A DNA stretch of 64,000 bases from Microbacterium foliorum (GTDB lineage: Bacteria > Actinomycetota > Actinomycetes > Actinomycetales > Microbacteriaceae): positions 2,232,001 to 2,296,000 of the forward strand of contig NZ_CP031425.1 of the NCBI RefSeq assembly GCF_003367705.1. The letters are read 5' to 3'. Shown in pieces: positions 29,821-38,675 of the stretch (its first letter is position 1; each line of letters begins with the position of its first letter). The notes under the pieces are model-generated. The model saw only the letters and a list, made by a program, of their open reading frames with translations, did not search any database and was not told the origin of the DNA. The translations under genes and the position numbers were made by a program.

Positions 29821-29856
29821 GTCCTCACCCTATCCCCGCGGCCGCGCATCGGGCGT

Positions 29857-30327
29857 TCACCGCGCGATGATGCCCAGAAGTGCGCCGAGGATCATCCATG
29901 GGCCGAAGGCGATCCGTGTGGCACCGTCGGCCCGGCGCAGCACCATCAGCCCCATCGCGTACAGCGCGCCGACCACGAAGGCGGATGCTGCGCCCACGGC
30001 GAGCGCCTGCCACCCGTGCCATGCGAGAGTCAGCCCGATGACGGCCGCGAGCTTGACGTCTCCTCCGCCGATCCCCTGTCGACTGAGCACACGGAGCACC
30101 GCGTAGAAGCCGCCGAGGATCAGCATTCCCAGCAGGGCCCTGACGGTCGCCCCGCTCTCGGCTGCGACGGCGGCGTCGACCGCCACGAGGATGACGAGGA
30201 CGCCCAGGGTGGGGAGCACGATCCGGTCCGGCAGCCGATGGGTGCGGATGTCGATGACGACCAGCCTGCAGCCGACGGCGAACAGGGCGACATGAACGAT
30301 CACGACGATGACGGTGCGGAGATCCAT
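29857..30327 (-). CDS. Prepilin peptidase (A24 family, peptidase domain only)
   Basis: This 156-residue polytopic membrane protein has the aspartic-peptidase motifs of A24 enzymes: VIDIRTHRLPDRIVLP (first Asp) and GIGGGDVKLAAVIGL (second Asp in GGGDVKL). The N-terminal methyltransferase domain of full PilD is missing, as in TadV/CpaA-type enzymes. No pilin or tad genes are in the window, so the substrate must be encoded elsewhere. ATG 30327 gives the usual short hydrophobic start. Confidence 0.85.
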   Translation of the reverse strand: MDLRTVIVVIVHVALFAVGCRLVVIDIRTHRLPDRIVLPTLGVLVILVAVDAAVAAESGATVRALLGMLILGGFYAVLRVLSRQGIGGGDVKLAAVIGLTLAWHGWQALAVGAASAFVVGALYAMGLMVLRRADGATRIAFGPWMILGALLGIIAR

Positions 30328-30401
30328 GCCCGGAAGGCTAGGAGACCGCGAGGGGTCGCGAGCGCGGGGTGTGGATAACGTCTCTCGCCGATGTCGGGGG
30401 T

Positions 30402-30417
30402 TCGAACTATCGTCGAC
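30402..30417 (+). promoter_or_regulatory. Candidate SOS (LexA) box before imuA'
   Basis: TCGAAC-TATC-GTCGAC resembles the actinobacterial LexA box TCGAAC-N4-GTTCGA: the left half is perfect and the right half agrees weakly. It lies 44 bases before the imuA' start, where LexA control is expected for this operon. The imperfect half lowers confidence. Confidence 0.4.
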
Positions 30418-30460
30418 TACTCCAGTTGATTTATTAGTACATATCTTCGAGGATGGAATC

Positions 30461-31255
30461 ATGGGGATCGGGCTCGATGCGGTGACCGCGCTCTCTCCGG
30501 GTGGCGACTCTCGCGCCGGAGAGGTCCTTCGGCTGCGCCGCGAGATCAGCCGGATGCAGCGCCGCCGCAGCGAGCACCCCCTGCTCCCCCTCGAGCCGGC
30601 GTTCTCGACCCTGCTCCCCGACGAAGGCCTGCAGACCGGGACGACGTACACCGTCTCCCCCTCGCCCAGCCTGGTCCTCTCGCTGCTCGCCGCCGCATCG
30701 CGGAAGGGTCACTGGTGCGCGGTGGTCGGCATGCCCACGCTGGGAGTCGAGGCCGCTGCGGCCTTCGGCATCGAACTGCCCCGGCTGATCCTCGTGCCCG
30801 ACCCGGGCGACCGCTGGCTCGCCGTGACCTCCGCACTCGCCGAGGTCGTCCCTCTCATCGCCGTGCACCCGGGAGGCAGGGCGCGAGACACCGACGTGTC
30901 GCGATTGAGCGCTCGACTCAGAGACCGCGGCAGCACGCTCCTCGTCGCCGAGTCCGCCGACTCGGGGGCCTGGCCGCAGAGCGAGGGCACCATCAGACTC
31001 CATGACCAGCAGTGGCTCGGGATCGGTGAGGGCTGGGGGCTGATCGAGGGGTCGACCGCGACGATCACGGCGCAGACGAGGCACACACCCCAGCCGACGA
31101 GCGTGAGGGTGCGACTGCCCGGCTCCCATGGCGCGGTCGAAGAGCTGCCGATCGAGAAGGCCGCCTCGCCCATCGCCGAGATGACCGCGCGTGCAGGTCT
31201 GCGCAGCGACCGCACCGAGCCGCACGAATACCCGCCCCTGGCGGTGGCAGGATGA
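30461..31255 (+). CDS. ImuA'-like protein of the SOS mutasome
   Basis: A 264-residue RecA-fold-like protein found only with ImuB and DnaE2; in mycobacteria ImuA' is required for DNA-damage-induced mutagenesis. Visible features are LLPDEGLQTGTTYTV, SLLAAASRKGHWCAVVGMPTLGVEAAAAFGI (cut) and IAVHPGGRARDTD, without an intact Walker A. ATG 30461 follows GAGG by 8 bases. It overlaps imuB as ATGA. Identification rests on operon context plus overall similarity. Confidence 0.82.
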   Translation: MGIGLDAVTALSPGGDSRAGEVLRLRREISRMQRRRSEHPLLPLEPAFSTLLPDEGLQTGTTYTVSPSPSLVLSLLAAASRKGHWCAVVGMPTLGVEAAAAFGIELPRLILVPDPGDRWLAVTSALAEVVPLIAVHPGGRARDTDVSRLSARLRDRGSTLLVAESADSGAWPQSEGTIRLHDQQWLGIGEGWGLIEGSTATITAQTRHTPQPTSVRVRLPGSHGAVEELPIEKAASPIAEMTARAGLRSDRTEPHEYPPLAVAG

Positions 31256-32790
31256 CGGCCCCTCTCCGCGCCATGGTGCTGTGGTTCCCCGACTGGCCTC
31301 TCCGCGCCGCCCTGGGTGGGCCACCACCGCATCCGCCCACAGCCCTGGTGCATGCGAACACGGTCATCGCCTGCACGGCATCGGCGCGGGAGCACGGTGT
31401 GCGCGCAGGGCAGCGTCGTCGAGTGGCACAGGGGCACATCTCCTCGTTGCGGGTGCTTCCCCACGACGTGGCTCGCGACGAAAGAGCCTTCCTTCCGGTC
31501 CTGCAGCTCATCGAGAAGCATGCCCCGGGTGTCGCCCTGCTTCGTCCGGGCCTCGCCGCGGTGCGCGCACGCGGCATCTCCCGCTATCACGGCGGCGAGG
31601 CGGAGGCGGCCGATGCCCTGATCGGCATCCTCGCAGAGGCAGGCTTCCCCGAGGTGCGTGTCGGGATAGCCGACGGACCTTTCACCGCCGAGCTGGCAGC
31701 ACGAGGACCCACTCCCCGCACCGTCGTCCCGCCCGGTCTCGCCAAGGAGTTCCTCGCTCCACTCCCGGTGCGGGTGCTCAGAGACGAGCAGCTCACCGGT
31801 CTGCTCATCCGACTGGGGGTGCGCACGCTCGGCGACTTCGCCGGACTCGACGAGATCGAGGTGCGCGACCGCTTCGGCGAGCGCGGTGCTCGTCTGCATG
31901 CGCTCGCGGCCGGAGCCGATTCCCGCCCCGTGGTGCCGAGACCGCCGGATCCCGAGCTCGTTCGCTCCGTGGAGTTCGAGCCTGCCCTCGCCGGAGCGGA
32001 TCAGGTGGCCTTCGCCGTGCGCCAGACCGTCGATGCGGTCATGCTCGCCCTCGCCGACGCCTCCGTGGTGTGCACTGAGGTGCGCATCGATCTGGTCGAC
32101 GACAACGGCGCGGTGTTCTCCCGCCCCTGGCTGCACCCCACCTGCTTCGACGCCGCCGACCTCGTCGACCGGGTGCGCTGGCAGCTCGAGGCTCTGGGAG
32201 CGGAATCCGCCAAGGCACCGGTCGATGAGGCTCGCGCCTTCGGCGGCATCGTCCTGGTGCGCATCGTTCCGGTGGCCGTCGACGATGCCGCGCATCACCA
32301 GCCCGGCCTCTTCGGTTCGGGGACCGACGAGCGCCTGCATCATGCCATCTCCCGCGTGCAGACGATGCTCGGTCATGAGGGCGTCGTCACCGCGGCTCTC
32401 TCCGGTGGGCGCTGGCTCGCCGACAGGCAGGTTCTCACACCGTGGGGAGAGAGATCGACCGCCCCTCGTGACCCTGCCCGCCCCTGGCCGGGAAGCCTTC
32501 CCGATCCCCTCCCCGCCGAGGTCTTCCGGCCGCCTCGTCCGATCGGTGTGCTCGCGCCCGACGGAGGAACGCTCCTCGTCGATGATCGGGGGGCGCTCTC
32601 CGCCGCGCCGTCGCGCATCGACGGCGACGAGGTGCAGGCGTGGGCGGGGCCATGGCCCATCCACGAGCGCCGATGGGACGCGAACGGCGGCAAGCGGGGA
32701 CATCGCCTGCAGATCGTCGACGGTCATGATCGGGCATGGCTCGTCTTCTGCACCGGAGATCGCTGGTGGGCCGAGGGGCGGTATCGCTGA
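31252..32790 (+). CDS. imuB: ImuB, catalytically inactive Y-family polymerase
   Basis: A 512-residue Y-family polymerase relative that bridges the beta clamp, ImuA' and DnaE2. It starts VLWFPDWPLRAAL, where active polymerases have DMDAFF, so metal-binding acidic residues are missing as expected for ImuB. The helix-hairpin-helix region (LIRLGVRTLGDFAGLDEIEVRDRFGERG, cut) and little-finger region are present. I cannot see a clear QLPLWG-type clamp motif. It overlaps both neighbours (ATGA upstream, TGATG downstream). Confidence 0.88.
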   Translation: MTAPLRAMVLWFPDWPLRAALGGPPPHPPTALVHANTVIACTASAREHGVRAGQRRRVAQGHISSLRVLPHDVARDERAFLPVLQLIEKHAPGVALLRPGLAAVRARGISRYHGGEAEAADALIGILAEAGFPEVRVGIADGPFTAELAARGPTPRTVVPPGLAKEFLAPLPVRVLRDEQLTGLLIRLGVRTLGDFAGLDEIEVRDRFGERGARLHALAAGADSRPVVPRPPDPELVRSVEFEPALAGADQVAFAVRQTVDAVMLALADASVVCTEVRIDLVDDNGAVFSRPWLHPTCFDAADLVDRVRWQLEALGAESAKAPVDEARAFGGIVLVRIVPVAVDDAAHHQPGLFGSGTDERLHHAISRVQTMLGHEGVVTAALSGGRWLADRQVLTPWGERSTAPRDPARPWPGSLPDPLPAEVFRPPRPIGVLAPDGGTLLVDDRGALSAAPSRIDGDEVQAWAGPWPIHERRWDANGGKRGHRLQIVDGHDRAWLVFCTGDRWWAEGRYR

Positions 32791-35700
32791 TGGGCTGGCA
32801 CAATCCGCCGCAGACGTGGAAAGAGCTGGAACGCACGCTGAGCGGCGAGGAGTCCCCGTATCCGACGGGAGGGACGCCACCGGGCAGACGACCGGATGCC
32901 GGTCCGATCAGCACCCGACGCACACGCACCGCTCCCACGGCCGTGAGCCGGCCCGAGCAGTCGGTCCCGTATGCCGAGCTGCACGCACACTCCTCGTACT
33001 CCTTCCTCGACGGGGCGTCCTCGCCCGAGGATCTGCTGGCCGAAGCCGAACGTCTGGGGCTCACCGCGCTGGCCCTCACCGATCATGACGGGTTCTACGG
33101 CGCCGCCCGTTTCGCAGAGGTCGCCGAGCTGATGGACGTGCAGGTGCAGACGGTGTTCGGTGCCGAGCTCTCCCTGGGGCTCGATGCTCCGCAGCGCGGC
33201 TCTCCCGATCCGATCGGCGACCATCTACTCGTGCTCGCCGATGGGCTCGAGGGGTATCACCGGCTGTCCGGTGCGATGACGGCGGCCCATCTTCGCGGTG
33301 GCGAGAAAGGACGCCCGGTCTACGACCTCGATGAGCTGGCATCGATGTCGGGTGGTCACTGGACGATCCTGACGGGATGCCGCAAGGGCGGTGTCCGTCG
33401 GGGTCTGGAGACCGGAGACGCACAGACCCCGTTGCGCCGGCTGGTCGACCTTTTCGGTCAGGACCACGTCGTCGTCGAGCTCTTCGACCATGGCGACCCA
33501 CAGGACTCCCGACGCAACGACGCCCTCGCCGACCTCGCCCGGCAGATGCGGCTTCCCGTGGTGGCGACGAACAACGTGCACTACGCCACTCCCGAGCGGG
33601 CATCCCTCGCCGAGGCGGTCGCCGCGGTGCGCGCCGTGCGCAGCATGGACGAGCTCGACGGATGGCTTCCCGCGCACGGCGGCGCGCACCTGCGCAGCGG
33701 CGCCGAGATGGCGGCGCGCTTCCGCCGTCATCCCGGCGCGATCTCCTACGGGCTGGAGCTCGCCGCAGCATCCGCGTTCTCGCTCCGGCGGGCCCGCCCG
33801 GCGCTGCCGAGACAGGAGGTGCCCGATGGCCATACGCCGATGAGCTGGTTGCGGCACCTGGTGTGGGAGGCCGTGCCGACGAAGTATCCATACCTCGATG
33901 CCGACGGCCGCCGCCGGATCGGGCGCGAGCTCGATGTCATCGAAGAGAAGGACTTCCCCGGTTACTTCCTCATCGTGCACGGCATCGTGAGAGAGGCGAA
34001 GCGCCGGGGCATCCTCTGCCAGGGACGAGGCTCGGCCGCAGCGAGCGCCGTCTGCTATCTCCTGGGGATCACGGCCGTCGACCCGATCCTCTACGGGCTC
34101 CCCTTCGAGCGCTTCCTCGCGACCACGCGCTCCGAGGAGCCGGACATCGATGTCGACTTCGACTCGGACCGTCGCGAGGAGATCATCCAGTGGGTATACC
34201 GCGAGTACGGCAGGGAGCGTGCGGCGCAGGTCGCGAACGTCATCCAGTACCGTCCGAAGAACGCCGTGCGCGACATGGCGAGGGCACTCGGCTACTCTCC
34301 CGGGCAACAGGATGCGTGGTCGCGGCAGGTCGACGGCTGGAGCACCGGCCTCGAGGTGGCCGACGAGCACGACATCCCCCCGAACGTCCTCGACTATGCG
34401 AGCGAGCTGTTGAAGGCTCCGCGACACCTCGGCATCCACTCCGGCGGCATGGTGCTCACGGCGCGGCCCGTCGGCGAGGTGGTGCCCGTCGAGCATGCGC
34501 GGATGGAGAACCGGACCGTCATCCAGTGGGACAAGGACGATGCCGCCTGGATGGGCCTGGTGAAGTTCGACCTGCTGGGTCTGGGCATGCTGGCCGCCCT
34601 CCAGCACTGCTTCGACCTCATCGACGACGCCACCGGCGAAGGATGGACTCTCGAGACCCTGCCGAAAGAGGAGGCCGCGGTCTACGACATGCTCTGCCGC
34701 GCCGACTCGATCGGCGTCTTCCAGGTCGAGTCGCGCGCGCAGATCGGTCTGCTCCCCCGACTGCAGCCCCGAGCCTTCTACGACCTCGCGATCCAGATCG
34801 CGCTCATCCGCCCCGGCCCCATCCAGGGCGGCGCCGTGCACCCGTTCGTCCGCCGCAAGATGGCGAAGGACGCACTCGATGAGGAGAACCTCGCCAGAGT
34901 GGACCGGGGCGAGGAGCCTGTGGTGCTCGACATCCCGTATCCGCACGACGACCTCAAGCCGATCCTCGAGAGGACCCTGGGCATCCCCATCTTCCAGGAG
35001 CAGTTGATCCAGATGGCGACCGCCATCGGCGACTGCACCGCCGACGAGGCCGATCTGCTGCGACGGGCGATGGGCTCCAAGCGCGGACTCGAGAAGATCG
35101 AGAAGGTCCGCGACAAGCTCTACGCGGGGATGTCGAGGCGAGGGCTGTCCGCTGACCAGTCCGACCGCATCTACGCGCAGATCCAGGCCTTCTCCAATTT
35201 CGGTTTCGCCGAGTCCCACTCGCTGTCCTTCGCCCTTCTCGTCTATGCGAGCTCCTGGCTCAAGCTGCACTATCCGGCAGCCTTCCTCGCCGGCCTGCTG
35301 CGGTCACAGCCGATGGGCTTCTATTCGGCCTCGACACTCACCGCCGACGCCCGTCGCCACGGGGTGGAGGTCCGCCGCCCGGATCTGCATGCCTCGGGAG
35401 CGACCGAGACCCTCGAGCCCCTCGACGGCGCCGCCCTGCGGAGACCGACGGGGCTGCACTCCTGCAGCGACCCCTTGCAGCCGCGGGTACCGCGCTTCGA
35501 TCGCACCGCACCCGACGAGTCCGAGGCGCACCGCCGCGACGGCGCCTATGCCGTACGCATGGGTCTGGGCGGGGTCCGTGGCATCGGCGCGGCGTTGGCC
35601 GAGCGCATCGTCGCCGCGCGCGAGAGCGGCGGTCTCTTCCGCGATCTGAACGATCTCGTCCGAAGGACAGACGCGACTGCCGCGCAGCTGGAGGCGCTGG

Positions 35701-36251
35701 CGACCGCCGGAGCATTCGAATGTCTCGGACTCCGACGCCGGGAGGCGATCTGGCTGTCCGGGGCGGCGGCCGAGGACCGTTCACGCTTCCTCCCCGGCAC
35801 GACGGTCGCCGTGCAGCCTCCGCTGTTCGCGGATCAGTCCAGCTATGAGCGCCTGTCCGCTGACCTGTGGGCGACCGGCGTCTCCACCGACGATCATCCG
35901 ATGGCCCATTTCCGAGGGCTTCTCCGGGACCGTGGCGTGCTCACCTCGGCTGACCTCCAGGGCCACGAGACCGGGCGGCGCATCGAGGTCGCCGGGCTAG
36001 TGACTCATCGGCAACGCCCCGCGACGGCGGCGGGGGTGACCTTCCTCAACCTCGAAGACGAGAGCGGGCTGGTGAACGTGATCTGCTCCACCGGGGTGTG
36101 GGGCCGCTATCAGCGGGTGGCGCGGGATTCGCCGGCGCTCATCATCCGGGGAATCCTCGAACGTTCAGCAGAGGGTGTCGTGAACGTGCTGGCCGATGCC
36201 TTCGAAGACCTCCGTACCGGTGTCACGCACCGTTCGAGGGACTTCCGTTGA
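32790..36251 (+). CDS. dnaE2: DnaE2, error-prone DNA polymerase III alpha subunit
   Basis: A 1153-residue C-family polymerase that performs translesion synthesis with ImuA' and ImuB. The PHP domain begins YAELHAHSSYSFLDGASSP (about 61-79) with LALTDHDGFYG; the palm has GRGSAAASAVCYLLGIT and PDIDVDFDSDRREEI (catalytic acids, about 449-463); then NFGFAESHSLSFALLVYASSWLKLHYP (cut) and a C-terminal OB fold (GLVTHRQRPATAAGVTFLNLED). Its length and lack of a tau-binding tail fit DnaE2 rather than DnaE1. ATG 32790 overlaps the imuB stop. Confidence 0.95.
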   Translation: MGWHNPPQTWKELERTLSGEESPYPTGGTPPGRRPDAGPISTRRTRTAPTAVSRPEQSVPYAELHAHSSYSFLDGASSPEDLLAEAERLGLTALALTDHDGFYGAARFAEVAELMDVQVQTVFGAELSLGLDAPQRGSPDPIGDHLLVLADGLEGYHRLSGAMTAAHLRGGEKGRPVYDLDELASMSGGHWTILTGCRKGGVRRGLETGDAQTPLRRLVDLFGQDHVVVELFDHGDPQDSRRNDALADLARQMRLPVVATNNVHYATPERASLAEAVAAVRAVRSMDELDGWLPAHGGAHLRSGAEMAARFRRHPGAISYGLELAAASAFSLRRARPALPRQEVPDGHTPMSWLRHLVWEAVPTKYPYLDADGRRRIGRELDVIEEKDFPGYFLIVHGIVREAKRRGILCQGRGSAAASAVCYLLGITAVDPILYGLPFERFLATTRSEEPDIDVDFDSDRREEIIQWVYREYGRERAAQVANVIQYRPKNAVRDMARALGYSPGQQDAWSRQVDGWSTGLEVADEHDIPPNVLDYASELLKAPRHLGIHSGGMVLTARPVGEVVPVEHARMENRTVIQWDKDDAAWMGLVKFDLLGLGMLAALQHCFDLIDDATGEGWTLETLPKEEAAVYDMLCRADSIGVFQVESRAQIGLLPRLQPRAFYDLAIQIALIRPGPIQGGAVHPFVRRKMAKDALDEENLARVDRGEEPVVLDIPYPHDDLKPILERTLGIPIFQEQLIQMATAIGDCTADEADLLRRAMGSKRGLEKIEKVRDKLYAGMSRRGLSADQSDRIYAQIQAFSNFGFAESHSLSFALLVYASSWLKLHYPAAFLAGLLRSQPMGFYSASTLTADARRHGVEVRRPDLHASGATETLEPLDGAALRRPTGLHSCSDPLQPRVPRFDRTAPDESEAHRRDGAYAVRMGLGGVRGIGAALAERIVAARESGGLFRDLNDLVRRTDATAAQLEALATAGAFECLGLRRREAIWLSGAAAEDRSRFLPGTTVAVQPPLFADQSSYERLSADLWATGVSTDDHPMAHFRGLLRDRGVLTSADLQGHETGRRIEVAGLVTHRQRPATAAGVTFLNLEDESGLVNVICSTGVWGRYQRVARDSPALIIRGILERSAEGVVNVLADAFEDLRTGVTHRSRDFR

Positions 36252-36253
36252 GC

Positions 36254-36643
36254 TCACCAGAAGCGGTCAGGCTCGGGTTCGGGCAGTCGATCGCCGCCAC
36301 CCCACCGGTCTGCTTCGGCCTTGGCGGCATCGACGGCCGCGTCCGCGGCGTGCAGGGCCACTCGTGCGCCCGCCGACCCGCCCCGTTCTGAGTCTGCGGT
36401 GACGGTGAGCGACGTGTGCGAACCCCGTCCGCCGATGACGACGGTGCAGTCCACGACGCGGCCCGTCCAGTGGAGTATCTCGCTGTCCGGCGCCTCGACG
36501 CTGCGGTACCGGATGCCGCTTTCCAGATCGAGGACCGAGAGGATTCCGGACTCCCCCGTCAGCTCGTCGACCCGCTCCGTCACCTCGATACGATGCCCCC
36601 GAGCGATGGCGATATGCGCGTTCACGACGAGCTTTCTGTCCAT
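36254..36643 (-). CDS. Hypothetical protein
   Basis: A 129-residue soluble protein I do not recognise: MDRKLVVNAHIAIARGHRIEV, then a beta-rich middle (SVLDLESGIRYRSVEAPD, CTVVIGGRGSHTSLTVTADS) and a charged C-terminus (AKAEADRWGGGDRLPEPEPDRFW, cut). The gene is real by its promoter: TTGCCC and TAGAGT 16 bases apart, with TAGAGT exactly 6 bases before the ATG (leaderless). It is convergent with dnaE2, with only 2 bp between stops. Confidence 0.65.
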   Translation of the reverse strand: MDRKLVVNAHIAIARGHRIEVTERVDELTGESGILSVLDLESGIRYRSVEAPDSEILHWTGRVVDCTVVIGGRGSHTSLTVTADSERGGSAGARVALHAADAAVDAAKAEADRWGGGDRLPEPEPDRFW

Positions 36644-36659
36644 CCCCCCACTCTATGAG

Positions 36660-36957
36660 TCGCCCCTCTCAGGGCAAGGCCCAAACCGGGAAGAAACATT
36701 CGTAGATTTCTTTGTCCCCCAAATGGCGGACAAGACATTTTCGCGATATTCTGCAGGGAGTAGCGGGGGCTACCGGCTGAACATCTGGGGATATCAGTCG
36801 AGAGAGCAGCGAAGTTCTTCGCCGCCTCCCCTACCGTCCGGGAAGGACGGTGAGCCCTCTCGAGCGATCCAAAGTGGGGTTTGGGTACTCGGGAGGGCAA
36901 CCAGGGATCACCACGTTCGTGGACCGCTGCATCCGCCCGTTCTCGGCCTGCTCATGC
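36660..36957. other. Gene-free, strongly structured segment; candidate small RNA
   Basis: No protein gene fits here. The segment is less GC-rich than its surroundings at 36690-36755 and then folds well: AGGG (36755-36758) can pair with CCCT (36829-36832), enclosing GTAGC-GGGG-GCTAC (36760-36773), GGCTGA...TCAGTC (36775-36799) and GCGAA-GTTC-TTCGC (36809-36822); CCGTCC-GGGAA-GGACGG (36834-36850) follows. An inverted repeat TTGTCC...GGACAA (36712-36733) and TATTCT (36747-36752) lie just before. A transcript from about 36759 could end at the hairpin at 36958-36993. Direction and function are unproven. Confidence 0.4.
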
Positions 36958-36993
36958 GAAGGCCCCCATCTGCGGGGGCAGATGAGGGCCTTC
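36958..36993. terminator. Hairpin terminator
   Basis: GAAGGCCC-C-CATCTGC pairs with GCAGATG-A-GGGCCTTC around GGG. It lies just after the stop of the small minus-strand gene and could also end a plus-strand transcript from the structured region. Confidence 0.7.
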
Positions 36994-37012
36994 CGGCATC
37001 CGTTGACGACGT

Positions 37013-37183
37013 TCAGCCTCCGGACGGGTTCTCGAGGGGCTTGCCGTCTTCGTCGGTGGTCTCGTCCTCGATGATCTCGTCGGTGCTCGTGGACGTCGAC
37101 TCGTCGTCGGGCGCACCGCCGGAGGCGGTGTCCGCCTCCTCGTCAGCGCCGGGCGTGCCGTGGGTGTTCTGCAGATCGCTCAT
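37013..37183 (-). CDS. Very small acidic hypothetical protein (56 aa)
   Basis: ATG at 37183 after AAGGAGATGTG opens a 56-codon frame: MSDLQNTHGTPGADEEADTA, then Ser/Thr/Asp/Glu-rich sequence ending KPLENPSGG. It has a good ribosome-binding site and a terminator directly downstream. The protein is predicted disordered, about one third acidic. Function unknown. Confidence 0.6.
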   Translation of the reverse strand: MSDLQNTHGTPGADEEADTASGGAPDDESTSTSTDEIIEDETTDEDGKPLENPSGG

Positions 37184-37288
37184 CACATCTCCTTCCTCTG
37201 GGTGCCGACGCTACGCGCCGTCGATCAGCCGAGGCGAGGGGGTTGACGCGGGAGCGAGGACGCGGAACGCTTTGCGCCGCCGCCCCCC

Positions 37289-37633
37289 TCAGAATTCGTG
37301 GTCGAGACCGTAGTCGAAGAAGGCGGAATCCGCATCGGACGCCTCGCCCCCGTCATCGCCGCCCCGACGAGGATAGAGCCGGTGCTGTCGCAGTTGCTCC
37401 GCCTCCGCGGAGAAGTCCGGATCATCTCCGTTCGAGGATTGCGGACCGACCAGCAGGTCGTTGCCCACGCCGACGATGAGATCTGCGCAGTCCTTCTCTC
37501 CACCTACGACGATGGGGATGTGCAGCGCTTGCGAATCACCGTCGCTGGCGATCGCGGCAGCGAGCTCCACCAACGCATCGGCGACATCGTCAGTCGTCAC
37601 GAGCTGCTGTCCGGCGTAGGAGACGAGTTTCAT
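37289..37633 (-). CDS. Hypothetical protein
   Basis: A 114-residue acidic protein: MKLVSYAGQQLVTTDDVADALVELAAAIASD (cut), then ALHIPIVVGGEKDCADLIVGVGNDLLVGP and an Asp/Glu/Gly-rich tail ending SAFFDYGLDHEF. I know no family for it. It stands in a group of small minus-strand genes between dnaE2 and the metalloprotease. Confidence 0.6.
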   Translation of the reverse strand: MKLVSYAGQQLVTTDDVADALVELAAAIASDGDSQALHIPIVVGGEKDCADLIVGVGNDLLVGPQSSNGDDPDFSAEAEQLRQHRLYPRRGGDDGGEASDADSAFFDYGLDHEF

Positions 37634-37728
37634 GCACTCAGCCTCTCACCGCTCGCGAGAAGCGTCGGCCGGGTTGACAGGCCGCGACCCACATGCCTAG
37701 TCGACGCGACACTCACCCCATGTCCGGC

Positions 37729-38028
37729 TCACAGGTCGTCGAGGATCAGCTCTCCGCGACTGTTCAGGTTGCCCATCATCCGCTCGATGCGGTGCGGATC
37801 GAGCGAGGGCGACTTGTCGGTGTCGATCTCGATGATGAGCGGGATGCTCGGGTGCATCCAGACAGTGAGACGGCTGTGATGATCAGCGCCGGCCGCGCCT
37901 GCAGGCCACGTCATCATGAAGCTCTCCTGGCGACGAAGCTTCGTCGCGATCACGACCTTGAGGTGGGCGAGAGTCTCGTCTTCCACTTCGATCGGAGGCC
38001 GCGAACTGTTGTACTCGAGTCTTCCCAT
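37729..38028 (-). CDS. DUF7882-like small protein
   Basis: A 99-residue protein of a Microbacteriaceae-typical family, often mislabelled ATP-dependent DNA ligase. It has the usual order: MGRLEYNSSRPPIEVEDETLAHLKVVIATKLRRQESFMMTW (cut), then SRLTVWMHPSIPLIIEID and a C-terminus ending NLNSRGELILDDL. No ligase motif (KxDG) is present. Function unknown. Family assignment is from memory of the pattern. Confidence 0.7.
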   Translation of the reverse strand: MGRLEYNSSRPPIEVEDETLAHLKVVIATKLRRQESFMMTWPAGAAGADHHSRLTVWMHPSIPLIIEIDTDKSPSLDPHRIERMMGNLNSRGELILDDL

Positions 38029-38078
38029 GTGGCCAAGATTACGTCATCCGGGGCAGTCGCGACACGTGCGACGTCGAA

Positions 38079-38504
38079 TCACTCCGCGTTGTCGAAGCTG
38101 TCCTTGTAGACGATGAACCCTTCGGGAGAGATCTGGGCACTGCGGTCGCGCAGAAGCAGATCGCTCAGCTCCTCGACCGTCTTGTTGTTCCGCTTGGCGA
38201 CGACGGCGATGCGGTCGCCGAGCTCGTCGATCGCCTCTTCCCCACCCATCGACTCAGGCAGGAAGGCTCCGAACGTGGATCCAGGTGTCATGTCTCCGCC
38301 TTCATCGTCAGGAGTGTCGGACCCGGAGGGGCCAGTCGTGGCTGCAGGAGTCTCGGTCAGCTCCGAGGATGGCACGGCTGTGCCGCCCGGACCCGGATTG
38401 GTCATGAGCATCCCGACGATCACGGCGATCACCACGAGCACCACCGCCAGCACGGCGACGGCGAGCACAGGGCGTCTGCTGGACTGATCTGCTGTCTCGG
38501 ACAT
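38079..38504 (-). CDS. Membrane-anchored protein with a protease-propeptide-like C-terminus
   Basis: A 141-residue protein from ATG 38504 (preceded by GGAGGGGACCC): short N-terminus, one membrane helix (about 13-35, VLAVAVLAVVLVVIAVIVGML), a Pro/Thr/Gly spacer and a C-terminal RIAVVAKRNNKTVEELSDLLL...ISPEGFIVYKDSFDNAE. That last part matches in pattern the propeptide of the metalloprotease encoded next door (YDLAAAQSGTSAEEIKNQEE...VTDKGFFYFNDQIHES). It may be a stand-alone inhibitor or folding helper for that protease, or a remnant of a duplicated protease gene. Interpretation is inference. Confidence 0.65.
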   Translation of the reverse strand: MSETADQSSRRPVLAVAVLAVVLVVIAVIVGMLMTNPGPGGTAVPSSELTETPAATTGPSGSDTPDDEGGDMTPGSTFGAFLPESMGGEEAIDELGDRIAVVAKRNNKTVEELSDLLLRDRSAQISPEGFIVYKDSFDNAE

Positions 38505-38590
38505 GGGTCCCCTCCTCCATCCCTTCCAGCGAACCACTGTTCCGCTCAGAAGGGAAACGGTCTCACCGAATTGACAGCGAGAAAACCAAA

Positions 38591-38623
38591 CGGGGTGGGG
38601 ATCGATGCTCGATCCCCACCCCG
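38591..38623. terminator. Terminator hairpin 1 downstream of the metalloprotease gene
   Basis: A perfect 15-bp stem, CGGGGTGGGGATCGA with its complement around TGC. Confidence 0.75.
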
Positions 38624-38630
38624 TGGTGGT

Positions 38631-38668
38631 CAGGTCACGATCGGGGCCTCAGCCGAGATCGTGACCTG
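38631..38668. terminator. Terminator hairpin 2 downstream of the metalloprotease gene
   Basis: A perfect 12-bp stem, CAGGTCACGATC with GATCGTGACCTG, stands 8 bp from the protease stop; together with the preceding hairpin it makes a tandem terminator. Confidence 0.75.
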
Positions 38669-38675
38669 ACTCCGG

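Noticed and set aside
33225..35270. Minus-strand 681-codon open frame
   Set aside because: Antisense shadow of dnaE2.
36700..36957. c-di-AMP (ydaO) riboswitch or 6C RNA
   Set aside because: No wall-hydrolase gene follows, and I could not match the conserved cores; the loops on the minus strand have only four or five C residues.
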